From Olleya aquimaris (GTDB taxonomy: Bacteria; Bacteroidota; Bacteroidia; Flavobacteriales; Flavobacteriaceae): a DNA stretch of 64,000 bases. Below are positions 47,314 to 56,439 of the stretch, one piece after another. Numbering within the stretch: position 1 is the stretch's first letter; each line of letters begins with the position of its first letter. The stretch spans positions 124,001-188,000 of the forward strand of contig NZ_QLLO01000005.1 in NCBI RefSeq assembly GCF_003259525.1. The letters are read 5' to 3'. Below the pieces are notes generated by a model. It did no database searches, was not told the DNA's origin, and saw only the letters and a program-made list of their open reading frames with translations. The translations under genes were made by a program, and so were the position numbers.

Positions 47314-47425
47314 TTGCTTTGGTCGTTGCTTATTTGGAAAATTCCTTCGGAATTTTCTCGGGTTCGTTTTTGTTTACTAAATTAGTTGCTTAACCACGCA
47401 ACTAACCATACACAACAACGTTGGC
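47291..47425 (+). repeat. attC-like element F (full length, 135 bp)
   Basis: Nearly identical to element B. ATTACAAC, GTGTATAATTAATTGC (47302-47317), apical hairpin GAAAATTCC-TTC-GGAATTTTC (47337-47357), GCAACTAACCATACAC (47398-47413, complementary to the left arm at 13 of 16 positions), ending AACGTTGGC with GTT at 47420. Confidence 0.74.
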
Positions 47426-47465
47426 AATAATATAGCCGAACGCAAAAAAACGGACAAATAATTAA

Positions 47466-47837
47466 ATGAAATACAGCATTCCTGATAAAAGAGAATTAAC
47501 CAAATCCGAAATTGAATTTCTGACTTATTTGTTTGAAAAAGAAAAGGCAGAATGGACTAATTTAATCGGAAATCTGAAAGTTATTGCGAGATGTGGTTGC
47601 GGAAATTGTCCGACTATAATATTTGGAAAAACATTAGAATCGGAAATTCAAAAAGGAAATTTAATAATAGATTACGTTGGAAAAGGTAAAAGCGGAGAAT
47701 TGATTGGAATATCTGTGTTCGGAACTAACCAAATGCCTACTGAATTGGAATTCTACTCAATAGACGGAGAATCTGAAATTATAGAAATGCCAAAAATTGA
47801 AACGCTAAAATCTATAAAGGAAAATCTAACTGAATAA
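47466..47837 (+). CDS. Small cytoplasmic protein of unknown function
   Basis: 123 residues, no signal or membrane segment. A CGCGNCP cluster (three Cys within residues 43-48: RCGCGNCPT) could bind metal. The unit opens with GTTGGCAA (47420-47427) and its end box TTGCCAAC (47847-47854) is the exact reverse complement. The gene begins 45 bases into the unit. No family recognised with confidence. Confidence 0.68.
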   Translation: MKYSIPDKRELTKSEIEFLTYLFEKEKAEWTNLIGNLKVIARCGCGNCPTIIFGKTLESEIQKGNLIIDYVGKGKSGELIGISVFGTNQMPTELEFYSIDGESEIIEMPKIETLKSIKENLTE

Positions 47838-47846
47838 AAAATACGT

Positions 47847-47867
47847 TTGCCAACATCCGTGTATAAC
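47847..47867 (+). repeat. attC-like element G, left half only
   Basis: TTGCCAACATCCGTGTATAA then ordinary intergenic sequence. Only the 5' box and first arm remain, marking the right-hand end of array 2 before the rpoD leader. Confidence 0.55.
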
Positions 47868-48029
47868 AAATAGAAATCGACGAAATACATTAAATCAAAA
47901 CTTTAAAAAACTTAGCAACACAAAAAAATAAATAAACTTTTTTGTAACAAAATGTGTCTTTTGTGCGTATAACCATTGATAGCAATTTATTCATACCCTA
48001 TTTTTAGGATAAAATCACAACTTATTTAG

Positions 48030-48893
48030 ATGAGACAACTTAAGATTACCAAACAGGTAACCAACCGTGAAACCGCGTCTTTAGACAAATACTTACAAGA
48101 AATTGGAAAAGTTGACTTAATTACCGCAGACGAAGAAGTAGAATTAGCACAACGCATTAAAGCAGGAGACCAATTAGCTCTTGAAAAATTGACTAAAGCT
48201 AATTTACGTTTCGTTGTTTCTGTAGCTAAGCAATATCAAAACCAAGGGTTAACGTTACCAGATTTAATTAATGAAGGTAATTTAGGACTAATTAAAGCTG
48301 CACAACGTTTTGATGAAACGCGTGGTTTTAAATTTATATCCTATGCTGTTTGGTGGATTAGACAATCTATATTACAAGCGTTAGCAGAACAATCTAGAAT
48401 TGTGCGTTTACCGCTTAACAAGATTGGATCTATTAATAAAATAAACAAAACGTTTGCCTTTTTAGAGCAAGCACATGAGCGTCCTCCAAGTGCAGAAGAG
48501 ATTGCTAAAGAATTAGACATGACCATTAACGATGTTAAAGAGTCTATGAAAAATTCTGGTCGTCACGTCAGTATGGATGCGCCTTTAGTAGAAGGTGAAG
48601 ATTCTAATTTATATGATGTATTAAACTCTGGAGAGTCACCAAATCCAGACCGAGAATTATTACACGAATCATTACGTACAGAAATTGAGCGTGCTTTAGA
48701 AACACTGACACCTCGTGAAGCAGACGTTATTAGATTATACTTTGGCTTAGGAAACCAACACCCAATGACATTGGAAGAAATAGGTGAAACCTTTGACCTA
48801 ACCAGAGAACGTGTAAGACAAATTAAAGAAAAAGCGATTCGTAGATTAAAACATACGTCTAGAAGTAAAATATTAAAAACTTACCTAGGGTAA
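48030..48893 (+). CDS. rpoD: Primary RNA polymerase sigma factor
   Basis: 287 residues, sigma70 regions 1.2 to 4 only: [25 protein letters not shown] (1.2), [17 protein letters not shown] and [13 protein letters not shown] (2), [16 protein letters not shown] (3), and [22 protein letters not shown] (4.2 helix-turn-helix). The absence of region 1.1 and this length are normal for the Bacteroidetes housekeeping sigma that reads TTTG/TAnnTTTG promoters. Confidence 0.95.
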   Translation: MRQLKITKQVTNRETASLDKYLQEIGKVDLITADEEVELAQRIKAGDQLALEKLTKANLRFVVSVAKQYQNQGLTLPDLINEGNLGLIKAAQRFDETRGFKFISYAVWWIRQSILQALAEQSRIVRLPLNKIGSINKINKTFAFLEQAHERPPSAEEIAKELDMTINDVKESMKNSGRHVSMDAPLVEGEDSNLYDVLNSGESPNPDRELLHESLRTEIERALETLTPREADVIRLYFGLGNQHPMTLEEIGETFDLTRERVRQIKEKAIRRLKHTSRSKILKTYLG

Positions 48894-49018
48894 GTTTTAA
48901 ATTCCAAAACACAAATTTAAATTCCAACAGTAAACAGTTTGGATTTTAGATTTGAAAATATTGGAATTTTATCCCAACAAACAGTTAATCATAACTGTTC
49001 GTTTTTTGATTGATGAAA

Positions 49019-49045
49019 GAACCCGAAGCTGATTACTTCGGGTTC
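49019..49045 (+). terminator. Terminator after rpoD
   Basis: GAACCCGAAG-CTGATTA-CTTCGGGTTC, a 10-bp perfect stem. It overlaps the upstream extension of the next ORF and so argues for its later start. Confidence 0.72.
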
Positions 49046-49102
49046 ACTCATTTTAGAGTATATGAGTTGTTATTATTATATTTACACTCCAATACCAACT
49101 TA

Positions 49103-49513
49103 ATGCTTAAAACTATCTGTTATAAAAGTCGAGTTAATCCAAATCTTAGATTATTAGATTTTGAAGCTCTTTTTAACAAAACTCAGCTAAATAACAATAG
49201 TCAAAACATCACTGGTGTTTTAATAAAAAAAGACAATGAATTTTTTCAGATATTAGAAGGTGACTCAGAAACATTGGACACACTTTATGAGTTAATCAAA
49301 AAAGATTATCGTCACTCTAAGATTAAATTACATTTAAATAAACCCATTAAACAATTAAACTTTAAGTCTTTTGATGTTGGCTACTCAGTAATAAATGATA
49401 TTAAAACCCTGTATAGTTTACAATTCTATATAAAAACATTACAGGATAATAATATAGAAAATAGTGATTTCTTTTTTCAATTTATTGAATCGCTATTAGA
49501 ACCTAATTCATAA
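49103..49513 (+). CDS. BLUF-domain blue-light photoreceptor
   Basis: 136 residues from the ATG at 49103; the longer ORF would run through the rpoD terminator. A single BLUF domain binding FAD: the photochemical triad aligns with AppA as Tyr7 (ICYKSRV), Asn31 (LNNNSQNITG) and Gln49 (FFQILEG), with LYELIKKDYRH typical of the fold. The late Trp/Met of AppA is not evident. Without an output domain, it probably acts through a partner protein, not identified here. Confidence 0.85.
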   Translation: MLKTICYKSRVNPNLRLLDFEALFNKTQLNNNSQNITGVLIKKDNEFFQILEGDSETLDTLYELIKKDYRHSKIKLHLNKPIKQLNFKSFDVGYSVINDIKTLYSLQFYIKTLQDNNIENSDFFFQFIESLLEPNS

Positions 49514-49552
49514 AAGTAGTAGTTTTACAAAAAATAACACAAAACCAATAAA

Positions 49553-50215
49553 ATGTCTTCAAAATTAATTGCTCCTTCCATGCTAGCTGCCGATTTTGGC
49601 AACTTACAACGCGATACAGAAATGGTTAATACTAGTGATGCCGATTGGTTTCATATAGATGTTATGGATGGACATTTTGTACCTAACATCTCATATGGAA
49701 TGCCTGTAATAGCTGCTATTAAAAAGCATGCTACCAAACCATTAGATGTGCATTTAATGATAGAAAAGCCAGAACGTTACATAGAGGAATTTGCTAAAGT
49801 TGGAGCAGACATTATTACAGTACATCACGAATCTACAGTACACTTACATCGTACATTAAGACAAATTAAAGATGCTGGCTGTAAAGCTGGTATTGTTTTA
49901 AACATTACAACACCTGTCTCTGTTTTAGAAGATATTTTACCAGAATGTTATATGGTGCTACTTATGTCTATAAACCCTGGTTTTGGTGGTCAAAAATTTG
50001 AAGAGGTGACCTACCAACGTATAAAAAAATTACGTAAAATGATTGATGAACAAGGTTTAGACACTAAAATAGAAATTGATGGTGGTGTAACAGATCAAAA
50101 CATCCAAAAATTAGTGGAAGCTGGTGCAGATGTTTTTGTTGCTGGTAGCCATGTTTTTAAAAGTGAAAATCCTACACAAACTATTGCCAATTTAAAATCT
50201 TTGGCTAACTCATAA
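49553..50215 (+). CDS. rpe: Ribulose-phosphate 3-epimerase
   Basis: Pentose-phosphate pathway enzyme. The 220-residue TIM barrel has APSMLAADFGNL (start), HIDVMDGHFVPNIS (metal ligands His and Asp), DVHLMIEKPERY, MSINPGFGGQKF and IDGGV near the end. Confidence 0.96.
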   Translation: MSSKLIAPSMLAADFGNLQRDTEMVNTSDADWFHIDVMDGHFVPNISYGMPVIAAIKKHATKPLDVHLMIEKPERYIEEFAKVGADIITVHHESTVHLHRTLRQIKDAGCKAGIVLNITTPVSVLEDILPECYMVLLMSINPGFGGQKFEEVTYQRIKKLRKMIDEQGLDTKIEIDGGVTDQNIQKLVEAGADVFVAGSHVFKSENPTQTIANLKSLANS

Positions 50216-50217
50216 TA

Positions 50218-50240
50218 AAGGCTCCAAAATTTGGAGCCTT
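50218..50240. terminator. Terminator after rpe
   Basis: AAGGCTCCAAA/TTTGGAGCCTT, symmetric, between convergent genes. Confidence 0.85.
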
Positions 50241-50267
50241 ATTTAATTACTTATTTATTTCTATCCC

Positions 50268-50687
50268 TTAAAACTGTCTAATTAAGTAATTAATTAAATC
50301 TGTTGTAGTCACTATACCAACCAATTTTTCGTGATCTACAACAGGTAATGCATGAAACTCTTTTGTTGCTAACAATTCTGCAACCTCTTTAATTGTTGTA
50401 CTACTAGAGACACTTACTAAGTTTTTAGCCATCACTTGCTCTATAGTAAACATATTATATACTATACTTTCTACGTCTAAAGCATACTCGTCTGCTGCAT
50501 CTGCAAAACTAATTCTTAGCAAATCTGTGTAGCTTAATATCCCAATAATAGCCTCTCCACTAACCACAGGAATATGTCTAATATTATGTTGTTTAAATAA
50601 CTGTTCTGCTTGTTCTAAATCGTCTGTTTTATGTAAAGTAATAACCTGTGTGGTCATTATTTCTGATACAGGAGTTCTTTTTTTCAT
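50268..50687 (-). CDS. Two-CBS-domain protein
   Basis: 139 residues made of a CBS pair: TTQVITLHKTDDLEQAEQLF ... HIPVV near 38, and KNLVSVSSSTTIKEVAELL ... FHALPVVD near 110. CBS pairs sense adenosyl compounds such as AMP, ATP or SAM. No other domain, so a regulatory module for an unknown partner. Conserved flavobacterial family. Confidence 0.88.
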   Translation of the reverse strand: MKKRTPVSEIMTTQVITLHKTDDLEQAEQLFKQHNIRHIPVVSGEAIIGILSYTDLLRISFADAADEYALDVESIVYNMFTIEQVMAKNLVSVSSSTTIKEVAELLATKEFHALPVVDHEKLVGIVTTTDLINYLIRQF

Positions 50688-50767
50688 TTATAGTAGCTTT
50701 TAATTTCAATATTAAAATTAGTATTAATAAACCTTAATAAACATGATAAAAGTCAGCTGAAACAAAA

Positions 50768-51640
50768 TTAATAACCTGCAAAGTTAAAGTTAAGCATCTG
50801 CTTCACTTTAGTGTAAATCTCTGGGAATTGTCTTTTAAACTCTTGTGGTGTTTCAATAAATGTTTCGATGATTACCGAAACAAATTCAAATTGATTGGTA
50901 TAGGCGTAATCCCTAAAATAGTCTGAAGCAACTAAGCGGTCTTTGTAGTTTTCATTGATTTCAAGATAATTTGCAATATCTGCAAAACTATTTAAAAATA
51001 TTGCTGCTTTTGGACCACGCTCTTTTAAATTATCTATATGAATAGCATGTACAAACTCATGAATAGCCAGATTGTAATTGTCATTTTCAATAGAATAACC
51101 ATGCAAGAAATCTTCCCATGAAAATACTATTGCTTTATAGGCTGGATTAAATTCGCCTTTATGTAATTGTTGATTGGTATTAGAGTAAAACGCTTTTGGA
51201 TACAGTATAACCTTGTCTAATAGTTTGATGTTATACCTTCTAAAACCAAAAGTTAGCATAGTTGCAGTAGCTGCAACAAGCACTTTCATCTGGTCTGTTA
51301 TTTGCAGATTGTCTTTGCCAATAAATTGGTGTTTACTAATAAATTGCGCGACACGATGCTCAAAATAGGTTTGATTTTTTGGTGATAATTTTTTAAAAAA
51401 TGAAAACTCATTTTTTAAAATAAAATTCTGAGCTGGACTTAACTTTTTTAACCTTAAATAAAAATGATTATATAATGGTTTTTTAAATTTTGACACAAAC
51501 TGAAACTCAACTATCAAATATATTCTGTACAGAACAAATAAGATAATTACAATGGTACCTATAGCTAGGACATACTTGTACACTAATGGATTTTCTTTAA
51601 GTTCTGTTTGGGATTGTAAGGCTAAAAAAAATGTAGTCAT
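50768..51640 (-). CDS. MtfA-like zinc peptidase
   Basis: 290 residues. An N-terminal membrane helix (VLAIGTIVIILFVLYRIYLIV, about 25-45) is followed by a soluble domain with the zinc motif HEFVH in NLAIHEFVHAIHIDN and the helper WEDFLHG. This is the MtfA/DUF980 peptidase family (E. coli MtfA modulates glucose uptake through Mlc). No such partner is visible here, so only the protease class is supported. Confidence 0.84.
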   Translation of the reverse strand: MTTFFLALQSQTELKENPLVYKYVLAIGTIVIILFVLYRIYLIVEFQFVSKFKKPLYNHFYLRLKKLSPAQNFILKNEFSFFKKLSPKNQTYFEHRVAQFISKHQFIGKDNLQITDQMKVLVAATATMLTFGFRRYNIKLLDKVILYPKAFYSNTNQQLHKGEFNPAYKAIVFSWEDFLHGYSIENDNYNLAIHEFVHAIHIDNLKERGPKAAIFLNSFADIANYLEINENYKDRLVASDYFRDYAYTNQFEFVSVIIETFIETPQEFKRQFPEIYTKVKQMLNFNFAGY

Positions 51641-52053
51641 TAATAATTAGTAGTTAGTATTTTCTTTTTGTTACATCCATATTAATCTTTTGCAAAATAA
51701 CACATTCTATAAAAGACGTTTTGGATTTTAATTATGTTTATTAATTTCTCTAAAACTTAATATTTATTAAATAACCGAATAGTCATTCATTATTAATGTT
51801 TTAAAACATATTTTAAAGGATTAAGTGCGATTTTGTAATATAATTCTTCCTTAATCATCTTCATACAGTAGAAATTAATGTCTTTTTAGACTATTTGAGT
51901 CAAAAAAAGACCAGAATCAATGAATGATTGCCCACTATAACTGGTTTACCAATTGTATTTTATTAAAAAACAATCAATTGCCTCCCTTGTTTCACTAAAT
52001 ATAAAATGTTAAAAAATGTTATTTATTAAGAATATCACAAAAGAGTTTACATT

Positions 52054-52107
52054 TCGTCGATTTTTTTTGCTTCTTGTCGATAGTTGCGAATATTTCGTCT
52101 ATGTTTG
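52054..52107 (+). promoter_or_regulatory. Three phased GTCGAT repeats and -7 box upstream of LamG protein
   Basis: GTCGAT at 52056-52061, GTCGAT at 52076-52081 and GTCTAT at 52097-52102 lie 20 and 21 bases apart, two helical turns, each preceded by T-rich sequence. The last overlaps TATGTTTG (52100-52107), an exact TAnnTTTG. This spacing fits tandem sites for a response regulator of the LytTR kind (inferred). The rest of the 571-base gap 51641-52211 shows only AT-rich sequence. Confidence 0.45.
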
Positions 52108-52211
52108 TAATGTAATTAGTCTATTAAATTGTAAAAACATTAATCTATTAATTAAAAAAACAAAAAAATATAAAAAAAACTATACTAACAGTACATTAAT
52201 TCTTACTACTT

Positions 52212-55200
52212 ATGAATACCAAAACCCTCACCCTCATCTACCTATTACTTTTAGGTTTCAATTTAAGTGTATTTGCTCAAAACCCTGGAAATGTCCCTAC
52301 AGGTTTACAACTTTGGTTAAAAGCTGATTCTGGCACCAATTTATCAGGTAGTGATGTCACTTCTTGGGAAGACCAATCCATAAATTCGATTACTGGATCT
52401 TCAGATGGTGTTAACCACGCAACTATAATTAACGATGGTTTAAATTTTAATCCAATTGTTCAGTTTTCCGGTGACGAATTTTATAACTACGGGACACCTG
52501 TAACATTAAATATAGATCCTAGTTTATTAGGAATGACTATAATTTCAGTTGTAAAAACAGATCAAGCACAAGGAGGTACAGTTATCTCTAAAGGTGATAA
52601 TACCAATAGAAATTTTCAATTACATTTTGATGCAACACACAGAGTTGTTCATAACACTTTTGGAAGATCAATAAGCAACAATGCAGAGCGTGTTGGAACG
52701 TTTCACACGTTAAACGAAGCAAAATTAAGCTCTAACATAGTTAATTTAGCAATTGTAGATCCGTTATTAAGATTAACTCCTTTTGTTAATGGTATTGCAG
52801 ACCCATCTACAACCAACGATGGTGTACAATCTGGAACCAGCAATCTTTCTGATGTATTAATAGGTGCACGTCGTCAAACTGTTAATTCGGGTAGCACAGA
52901 TTTTTTTAATGGTGATATCGCAGAAGTAATAGTATATAATAGAGACTTAACTGTATTAGAGTTACAACAAGTAGAATCTTATTTAGCTATTAAATACGGT
53001 ATAACCTTAGGGGCTAACGACCAAACTTGGGATAGCTCTACTAGCACAGCTACAGACTTAACTTATTCTGGTACCAGCACAAACTATTTTAACTCTTTAG
53101 GAAACATAGTATGGAATGGTGCTGCAAACTCAGGATACGGACATAATGTAATTGGAATTGCAAGAGATGACAATTCTAGCTTATTGCAAACTAAATCGAC
53201 TAGCTCTAGTACTGTTACGGAGTCTATTTTAACTATTGAAGGAGAAATAGGTAGCTTTTTAAATGACGATAGTTATTTAATTATAGGTAGTAATGGTGGC
53301 GAAACCACATTAACCTCTACAGGAACACCTACCAGAACCACACAAGTATTAAATAGAATGTGGAAAGTAAGCGAAGCTAATAATGATACAGGATTAGTTA
53401 AATTAGAATTTGACCTAAATGGTACAACAATTACAAATGCTGAAGCTACAGAATTAGATTTATTAGTAGCTGACGATGCTAGTTTAGATGATTATAAAAA
53501 CTATAGAGGAAGTTATAATACTTCTACTAAAATATTAACCTATAACCTTATTGAATTAAAAGATGGACAGCTGTTTACTTTAGCAATTCCAGATGTAATT
53601 GCTGGACCGTTTCAAATCTTGCTTGATGGTGTAGACGATTTAATTACAACTAATTTAGATTTAAGCGGTTTACCAGAAGTTACTATTATGTGCTGGGTAA
53701 AAAAAGCAAATGATAGCGAGTTACTTCAAACAGGAATTATAGGACAAAATGGTGTTTTTGGATTATCAACACTAAACGATGATTTAAGTGTAATTTGGGG
53801 AGGTAACATTGTTGGAGGTTTAGATCTTACTCAAACTGGACTTGGAAACACAGGAGGCACTTGGCACCATATTGCTGCTTCGTTTAAAAATGGTTTTATA
53901 AAAATGTATTTTGATGGAGAGTTAGTCGATTCGTTTTTAGACACCTCAGGAAACACTGTACTTGGACTAGCTAGTGTAGCAACATTTAATATTGGTGGAG
54001 ACATCACTAGTCTACTTGGAACAGATAATTTTGAAGGAGAAATAGACGAAGTACGTGTATTTAACAAAGCATTAGAAGACGAACAACTACAACAAATAGT
54101 ATATCAAGAAATTGAAAATAACGCTGGAAATGTTAGAGGAAGCGTAATCCCTAAAGACATTAAAGACCATGCACTTAACTCTACAGTTAGCTGGTTAGAC
54201 CTATCATTATATTACACCATGAATGTGGTAAGAGGAAATTGTGTAGTAGATGGTTCTGGTAATGCATTAAACGGTTCTATACAAGGTATTTCTTCTAATA
54301 CATTATGGAATCAAACCACGCCAATGCCTTACGTATCTGTTAATGATGGAGCTTGGACTTCAGAGTCTACATGGTTACATGGTGATGTTTGGGACATAGA
54401 AGATTTACCAAATAAAGATTGGTCTATTGTAGAAATTAATAGTAATGTAGATACCAATAGTGCTCATACGCATTTAGGCTTAATTGTAAACCCTGGTAAT
54501 ACATTAACAATAAACGGAACCAATGAATTAAAAAACACATGGTTTTTAGATTTAAACGGTACCATAGACTTAAAAGAAGATTCTCAATTAATTCAAACAG
54601 AATTAAGTGATTTAAACGTTACAAGTGCTGGAAAAATTTTAAGACGTCAAGAAGGTGTAACAAGTATGCATAGATATAACTATTGGTCTTCTCCTGTTGG
54701 TGCAATTAGCACAACTAGTAACAATACAGATTTTTCAGTAAACATGTTACAAGATAACAATGGATTTATTCAATTTGTAAACACATATGACGCACCATCA
54801 ACCACACCTGCTTCTATTAGCAGAAGATGGTTATATACATTTCAAAATGGTGTAACATATTACGACTGGATACCAAGAGACGAAAACAGTTTAATACCTG
54901 CAGGTGTTGGATACACTCAAAAAGGTCCTGGTGTTGCTGGTACAGAGTTTCAATATATATTTGAAGGAAAACCTAACAATGGAGATGTTATTATTCCTGT
55001 TGTTGATACTGGAGGTCCTGGTTCTGTACATAGCTCTACACAAACGCTTTATTTATTAGGAAACCCTTACCCTTCTGCTATAGACGCACACCAGTTTTTA
55101 GATGACAATGCATCTGTTTGTGGTGGTACAATTTACTTATGGGAACAATGGTCTGGAAACAGTCATAATTTAGCAGAATATAATGGTGGTTATGCAACAT

Positions 55201-56141
55201 TAAATAAATTTGCTAAAGTACCAGCATATCAATTTGTAGGAATAAATGGTGCAAACAACGGATTTCAAGACGGAACCAAAACACCAACTCAATTTTTACC
55301 TGTAGGACAGGGGTTTATGACAGAAATTGTATTAGATGGTGACATTGTTTTTAACAATAGTCAAAGAGTATTTAAAGAAGAAGCTCTTGGAGAATCTGTA
55401 TTTTTTAGAACTGGTAACACTAATAATCAAGCAGATAATGACTTAACAGAAGTTGACGCTTGTAAAAAAATTAGATTAGAATTTAAAGTTGACAACAAGC
55501 CAACAAGAGAATTAGTAATTGGTTTTTGCGGAAACACAACAGATGGTTTTGATTATGGTTACGATTCTAAACCAAACGAATTTAACAACAATGATATAGC
55601 AACTTCGTTAAACGGAGACAAAATGTTAATTCAGGTATTGTCAGAATTTTCAGAAGACAAATTAATAGATTTAATATTAAGCACAAGAGGTAATCATAAT
55701 TACTCAATAACTCTTACTGAAAAAATAAATTTTGATGAGTCTCAAGAAATATTTATCTATGATGCTTTTGCAAATAAATATTATGACTTATCTAACTTTC
55801 AAAATTATAATTTTAATTCTGCAGATGGTATTAATCCCAACAGATTAAAAGTAGTTTTTAAACAACAAGCTACTTCAAATTTTGATAATCAATCTGACAA
55901 TGTATTTATGTATTTAGACCAAGACAGTAATACTTTTTACGCTAAAGGTTTACAACAAGACGCATCTATGTTACAAGTAATAAATATGCATGGACAAATA
56001 GTACATAACACCTCTAACAATACCAATAAATCAAAATTAGATCAAGGTGTGCTTTTAGATAAATTTAGCACAGGTGTTTACATTGTAAAGTTAACTTTAA
56101 ACAATGGAGAAACCCTTTCTAAGAAAATTATTATGAAATAA
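52212..56141 (+). CDS. Large secreted LamG protein with T9SS type A sorting tail
   Basis: 1309 residues. A signal peptide (cleavage after SVFAQ) is followed by a first LamG-like module (GLQLWLKADSGTNLSGSDVT ... FFNGDIAEVIVYNRDLT), a DUF8202-like middle region, and a second LamG domain near 460-630 (MCWVKKANDSELLQTGIIGQ ... EGEIDEVRVFNKAL). After a long beta-rich region, the last 75 residues (LQVINMHGQIVHN ... GVYIVKLTLNNGETLSKKII) are a type A sorting domain. It is exported by T9SS and probably anchored as an adhesin or glycan binder; no catalytic domain seen. Confidence 0.87.
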   Translation: MNTKTLTLIYLLLLGFNLSVFAQNPGNVPTGLQLWLKADSGTNLSGSDVTSWEDQSINSITGSSDGVNHATIINDGLNFNPIVQFSGDEFYNYGTPVTLNIDPSLLGMTIISVVKTDQAQGGTVISKGDNTNRNFQLHFDATHRVVHNTFGRSISNNAERVGTFHTLNEAKLSSNIVNLAIVDPLLRLTPFVNGIADPSTTNDGVQSGTSNLSDVLIGARRQTVNSGSTDFFNGDIAEVIVYNRDLTVLELQQVESYLAIKYGITLGANDQTWDSSTSTATDLTYSGTSTNYFNSLGNIVWNGAANSGYGHNVIGIARDDNSSLLQTKSTSSSTVTESILTIEGEIGSFLNDDSYLIIGSNGGETTLTSTGTPTRTTQVLNRMWKVSEANNDTGLVKLEFDLNGTTITNAEATELDLLVADDASLDDYKNYRGSYNTSTKILTYNLIELKDGQLFTLAIPDVIAGPFQILLDGVDDLITTNLDLSGLPEVTIMCWVKKANDSELLQTGIIGQNGVFGLSTLNDDLSVIWGGNIVGGLDLTQTGLGNTGGTWHHIAASFKNGFIKMYFDGELVDSFLDTSGNTVLGLASVATFNIGGDITSLLGTDNFEGEIDEVRVFNKALEDEQLQQIVYQEIENNAGNVRGSVIPKDIKDHALNSTVSWLDLSLYYTMNVVRGNCVVDGSGNALNGSIQGISSNTLWNQTTPMPYVSVNDGAWTSESTWLHGDVWDIEDLPNKDWSIVEINSNVDTNSAHTHLGLIVNPGNTLTINGTNELKNTWFLDLNGTIDLKEDSQLIQTELSDLNVTSAGKILRRQEGVTSMHRYNYWSSPVGAISTTSNNTDFSVNMLQDNNGFIQFVNTYDAPSTTPASISRRWLYTFQNGVTYYDWIPRDENSLIPAGVGYTQKGPGVAGTEFQYIFEGKPNNGDVIIPVVDTGGPGSVHSSTQTLYLLGNPYPSAIDAHQFLDDNASVCGGTIYLWEQWSGNSHNLAEYNGGYATLNKFAKVPAYQFVGINGANNGFQDGTKTPTQFLPVGQGFMTEIVLDGDIVFNNSQRVFKEEALGESVFFRTGNTNNQADNDLTEVDACKKIRLEFKVDNKPTRELVIGFCGNTTDGFDYGYDSKPNEFNNNDIATSLNGDKMLIQVLSEFSEDKLIDLILSTRGNHNYSITLTEKINFDESQEIFIYDAFANKYYDLSNFQNYNFNSADGINPNRLKVVFKQQATSNFDNQSDNVFMYLDQDSNTFYAKGLQQDASMLQVINMHGQIVHNTSNNTNKSKLDQGVLLDKFSTGVYIVKLTLNNGETLSKKIIMK

Positions 56142-56159
56142 ATAATATCCCTTAACTAT

Positions 56160-56192
56160 AAAAAACCTGTAACTCAAGTTGCAGGTTTTTTT
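56160..56192 (+). terminator. Terminator after LamG gene
   Basis: AAAAAACCTG (start 56160) pairs with CAGGTTTTTT, with an imperfect inner stem. Confidence 0.8.
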
Positions 56193-56251
56193 ATGTTAAT
56201 TCAAGAACAGGATTCGCTAACACGCATCTCTCAAGGCTCCGCTTTGAAAAT

Positions 56252-56305
56252 AGAAAAACCGAAAACATAATTTTGAGTAAGCTCAATTTTGTTTTCGGTT
56301 TTTCT
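56252..56305. terminator. Terminator after tRNA-Arg
   Basis: AGAAAAACCGAAAACA pairs with TGTTTTCGGTTTTTCT (56290-56305), enclosing AATTTTGAG/CTCAATTTT. It lies ten bases past the tRNA 3' end on the minus strand. Confidence 0.75.
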
Positions 56306-56314
56306 GTTTATTCG

Positions 56315-56388
56315 TGACCTCGAGAGGATTCGAACCTCCAACCCTCAGAGCCGAAATCTGATATTCTATCCAGTTGAACTACGAGGCC
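56315..56388 (-). tRNA. tRNA-Arg (anticodon UCG)
   Basis: Read leftward, GGCCTCG...CGAGGTC forms a 7-bp acceptor stem with one G-T pair. The D arm is GTTC...GAAT, the anticodon stem TCAGA/TCTGA carries loop TTTCGGC with anticodon TCG, and the T arm is GGAGG-TTCGAAT-CCTCT. It is 74 bases with discriminator A; CCA is not encoded. Confidence 0.93.
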
Positions 56389-56439
56389 TATTGAGCAATG
56401 TAGTTAATAATTTTTTTGAACTACCTAGCCAAAAAGACT

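Noticed and set aside
2588-47867. A complete integron
   Set aside because: No tyrosine recombinase (IntI) reading frame occurs anywhere in the window and the elements are not canonical attC sites; only cassette-like organisation is supported.
49010-49102. 31-residue extension of the BLUF protein
   Set aside because: It overlaps a perfect terminator hairpin at 49019-49045 and adds residues unlike any BLUF protein.
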